Shown here piece by piece: positions 13,673-14,794 of a stretch of 14,794 nucleotides of DNA. Position 1 is the first letter of the stretch. The number at the start of each line of letters is the position of its first letter. Source of the DNA: Acidobacteriota bacterium. Its GTDB lineage: Bacteria > Acidobacteriota > Blastocatellia > Pyrinomonadales > Pyrinomonadaceae. A program made the translations under genes and the position numbers. Where the stretch lies: the NCBI GenBank assembly GCA_029777145.1, contig JAKOSS010000424.1, positions 1 to 14,794 of the forward strand, read 5' to 3'. Below the pieces are notes generated by a model, which was not told the origin of the DNA, ran no database searches, and worked only from the letters and a program-made list of their open reading frames with translations.

Positions 13673-14794
13673 ATGAGCGAAACCGAACGCGCCCGGGCGC
13701 GCCGCCGGCGCCTCTGGGTCATTACCGAGCTTTACTATCCGGAAGAAACGTCGACCGGCTATTACCTGACGCGGATCGCCGAGGGCCTCGCCGGCGAATT
13801 TGACGTTGCGGTGATCTGCGGGCAGCCGAACTACTCGGCGCGCGGGACGCGGGCGGCCCGCCGCGAGACCCACCGCGGGGTCGACATCAGGCGCGTCCGC
13901 GGAACGACGCTCGACAAGAACGTCATTGCCTTCAGGATCGTCAACATGCTGACGCTCGGGATCTCGGTATTCTTCTCGGCGATGCTCAATTTCGGCCGCG
14001 GCGACCGCGTGCTGGTCGTCACGACGCCGCCGACGCTGCCGTTCATCGCGGCCTTCGCGTCGCTCTTCAAGGGCGCCGGCTACGTGCTTCTGATCCACGA
14101 CAACTATCCCGAGATCCTCGTCGCCGCCGGAAAATCGAGTCCCGGATCGCTGTTTGTCAGGATCGCCGCGCATCTCAACCGCTGGCTTTACAAGTTTGCG
14201 GCGAAGATCATAGTCGTCGGGCGGGACATGCGCGAACTGGTCGGGAAAAAAACCGAAGGTCTGGATATTCCGATCGACACGATCCCGAACTGGGCCGAGC
14301 TCGAACGCGTCGAGCCGCGGCCGCGCAGCGAGAACGCGCTGTTGCGGGAACTCGGGATCGCGGACCGGATCGTTCTCCTTTATGCGGGAAACATGGGGTA
14401 TCCGAACGATCTCGAAACGATCGTCGAATGCGCCCGCGAACTTGGCGACGACCGGCGTTTCGCGTTCGTCTTCCTGGGCGCCGGCGTCAAGCGGAAGTGG
14501 CTCGAAGGGGAAGTCGCGCGGCTCGGGCTGTCGAACGTGCAGGTTCTCGACCCGCGTCCGCGCGAGGAGCAGATCGAGTTCCTCAATGCCTGCGACGTCG
14601 GCGTCGTCAGCCTCGTTGACCGGATGTGGGGAGTCTCGATGCCGAGCCGGACGTACAATATCCTGGCGGCGGGCAAGCCGGTCCTCGCGCTTACCGAGCC
14701 CGGTTCGGAACTTGATCTGGTGGTGCGCGATGACGAGGTCGGCTGGTCGGTGCGTCCCGGCGACCCGGCGGCGCTGCGCGCGGCGCTCGAAGAG
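13673..14794 (+). CDS. wbuB: WbuB-like GT4 glycosyltransferase, 3' end missing
   Basis: The frame opens at ATG 13673, eight bases after the epimerase stop, and stays open for 374 codons to the window end, so the C-terminus is cut off. After a basic N-terminus (ERARARRRR, 5-13) it reads LWVITELYYPEETSTGYYLTRIAEGL, an opening characteristic of WbuB-type transferases. Later come VLVVTTPPTLPF, LIHDNYPEILVAAG, TIPNWAELE, LLYAGNMGYPNDLETIVECA and a C-terminal GVSMPSRTYNILAAGKPVLAL segment that replaces the standard E-x7-E region, as in this family. Family members include the L-FucNAc transferase of E. coli O antigen, so this enzyme is the natural candidate to transfer the L-amino sugar made by the three genes before it; the donor is inferred from context. 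No Shine-Dalgarno site is obvious, and coupling to the epimerase gene is likely. Confidence 0.9.
   Translation, partial: MSETERARARRRRLWVITELYYPEETSTGYYLTRIAEGLAGEFDVAVICGQPNYSARGTRAARRETHRGVDIRRVRGTTLDKNVIAFRIVNMLTLGISVFFSAMLNFGRGDRVLVVTTPPTLPFIAAFASLFKGAGYVLLIHDNYPEILVAAGKSSPGSLFVRIAAHLNRWLYKFAAKIIVVGRDMRELVGKKTEGLDIPIDTIPNWAELERVEPRPRSENALLRELGIADRIVLLYAGNMGYPNDLETIVECARELGDDRRFAFVFLGAGVKRKWLEGEVARLGLSNVQVLDPRPREEQIEFLNACDVGVVSLVDRMWGVSMPSRTYNILAAGKPVLALTEPGSELDLVVRDDEVGWSVRPGDPAALRAALEE

Noticed and set aside
13091..14173. Minus-strand open frame across the epimerase/glycosyltransferase junction
   Set aside because: Spans two plus-strand genes and shows shadow composition only.
1..14794. 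Mobile elements, CRISPR arrays, tRNAs, toxin-antitoxin or defence genes
   Set aside because: No transposase, integrase, regularly spaced repeats, tRNA-like segment or defence domain was seen on either strand.

Overview
This window is one section of a surface-polysaccharide locus (O-antigen, capsule or exopolysaccharide type) from a GC-rich bacterium, roughly 60% GC or a little more by eye. ADP-heptose enzymes, a Wzx-type flippase and a Wzy-like polymerase suggest a diderm (Gram-negative) organism. The coding style resembles Acidobacteriota (Blastocatellia-like) loci, but the sequence alone does not fix the taxon. There is no tRNA, rRNA, CRISPR array, transposase or phage gene. The window cuts into the locus at both ends: the first and last genes are incomplete glycosyltransferases.

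Layout. Bases 1-7248 (+) form a tight, translationally coupled block: GT4 glycosyltransferase (5' truncated), Wzx-like flippase, two dissimilar SAM-dependent methyltransferases, a Wzy-like polymerase, a fusion of the heptose-1-phosphate adenylyltransferase (HldC) with sedoheptulose-7-phosphate isomerase (GmhA), and the separate heptose-7-phosphate kinase (HldA). Bases 7249-7418 are a convergent spacer. Bases 7419-10389 (-) form a two-gene operon, AsnB-type amidotransferase then a GT4 glycosyltransferase. Bases 10390-10610 are a divergent spacer with a candidate promoter and a short palindrome. Bases 10611-14794 (+) hold a UDP-L-amino-sugar module: RmlD-like reductase, CapE/WbjB-type inverting dehydratase, WecB/WbjD-type 2-epimerase, then a WbuB-like glycosyltransferase running off the end.

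How the genes fit together. The last module should convert UDP-GlcNAc to a UDP-N-acetyl-6-deoxy-L-hexosamine. The reductase lacks the cupin domain of CapF/WbjC, so the L-RhaNAc/L-QuiNAc branch is more likely than L-FucNAc. The WbuB-like enzyme is the obvious candidate to transfer that sugar. The Hld/Gmh genes supply an ADP-activated heptose, although no GmhB phosphatase or HldD epimerase is present here. The other glycosyltransferases extend the repeat unit, the methyltransferases and AsnB-like enzyme may decorate it (O-methylation or uronic-acid amidation, both inferred), Wzx exports the lipid-linked unit and the Wzy-like protein polymerises it. No initiating phosphoglycosyl transferase, Wzz/Wzc or ligase is visible in the window.

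The most unusual feature is the HldC-GmhA fusion. It joins enzymes for non-consecutive steps (1 and 4) of ADP-heptose synthesis and has an AT-rich stretch at the domain junction.
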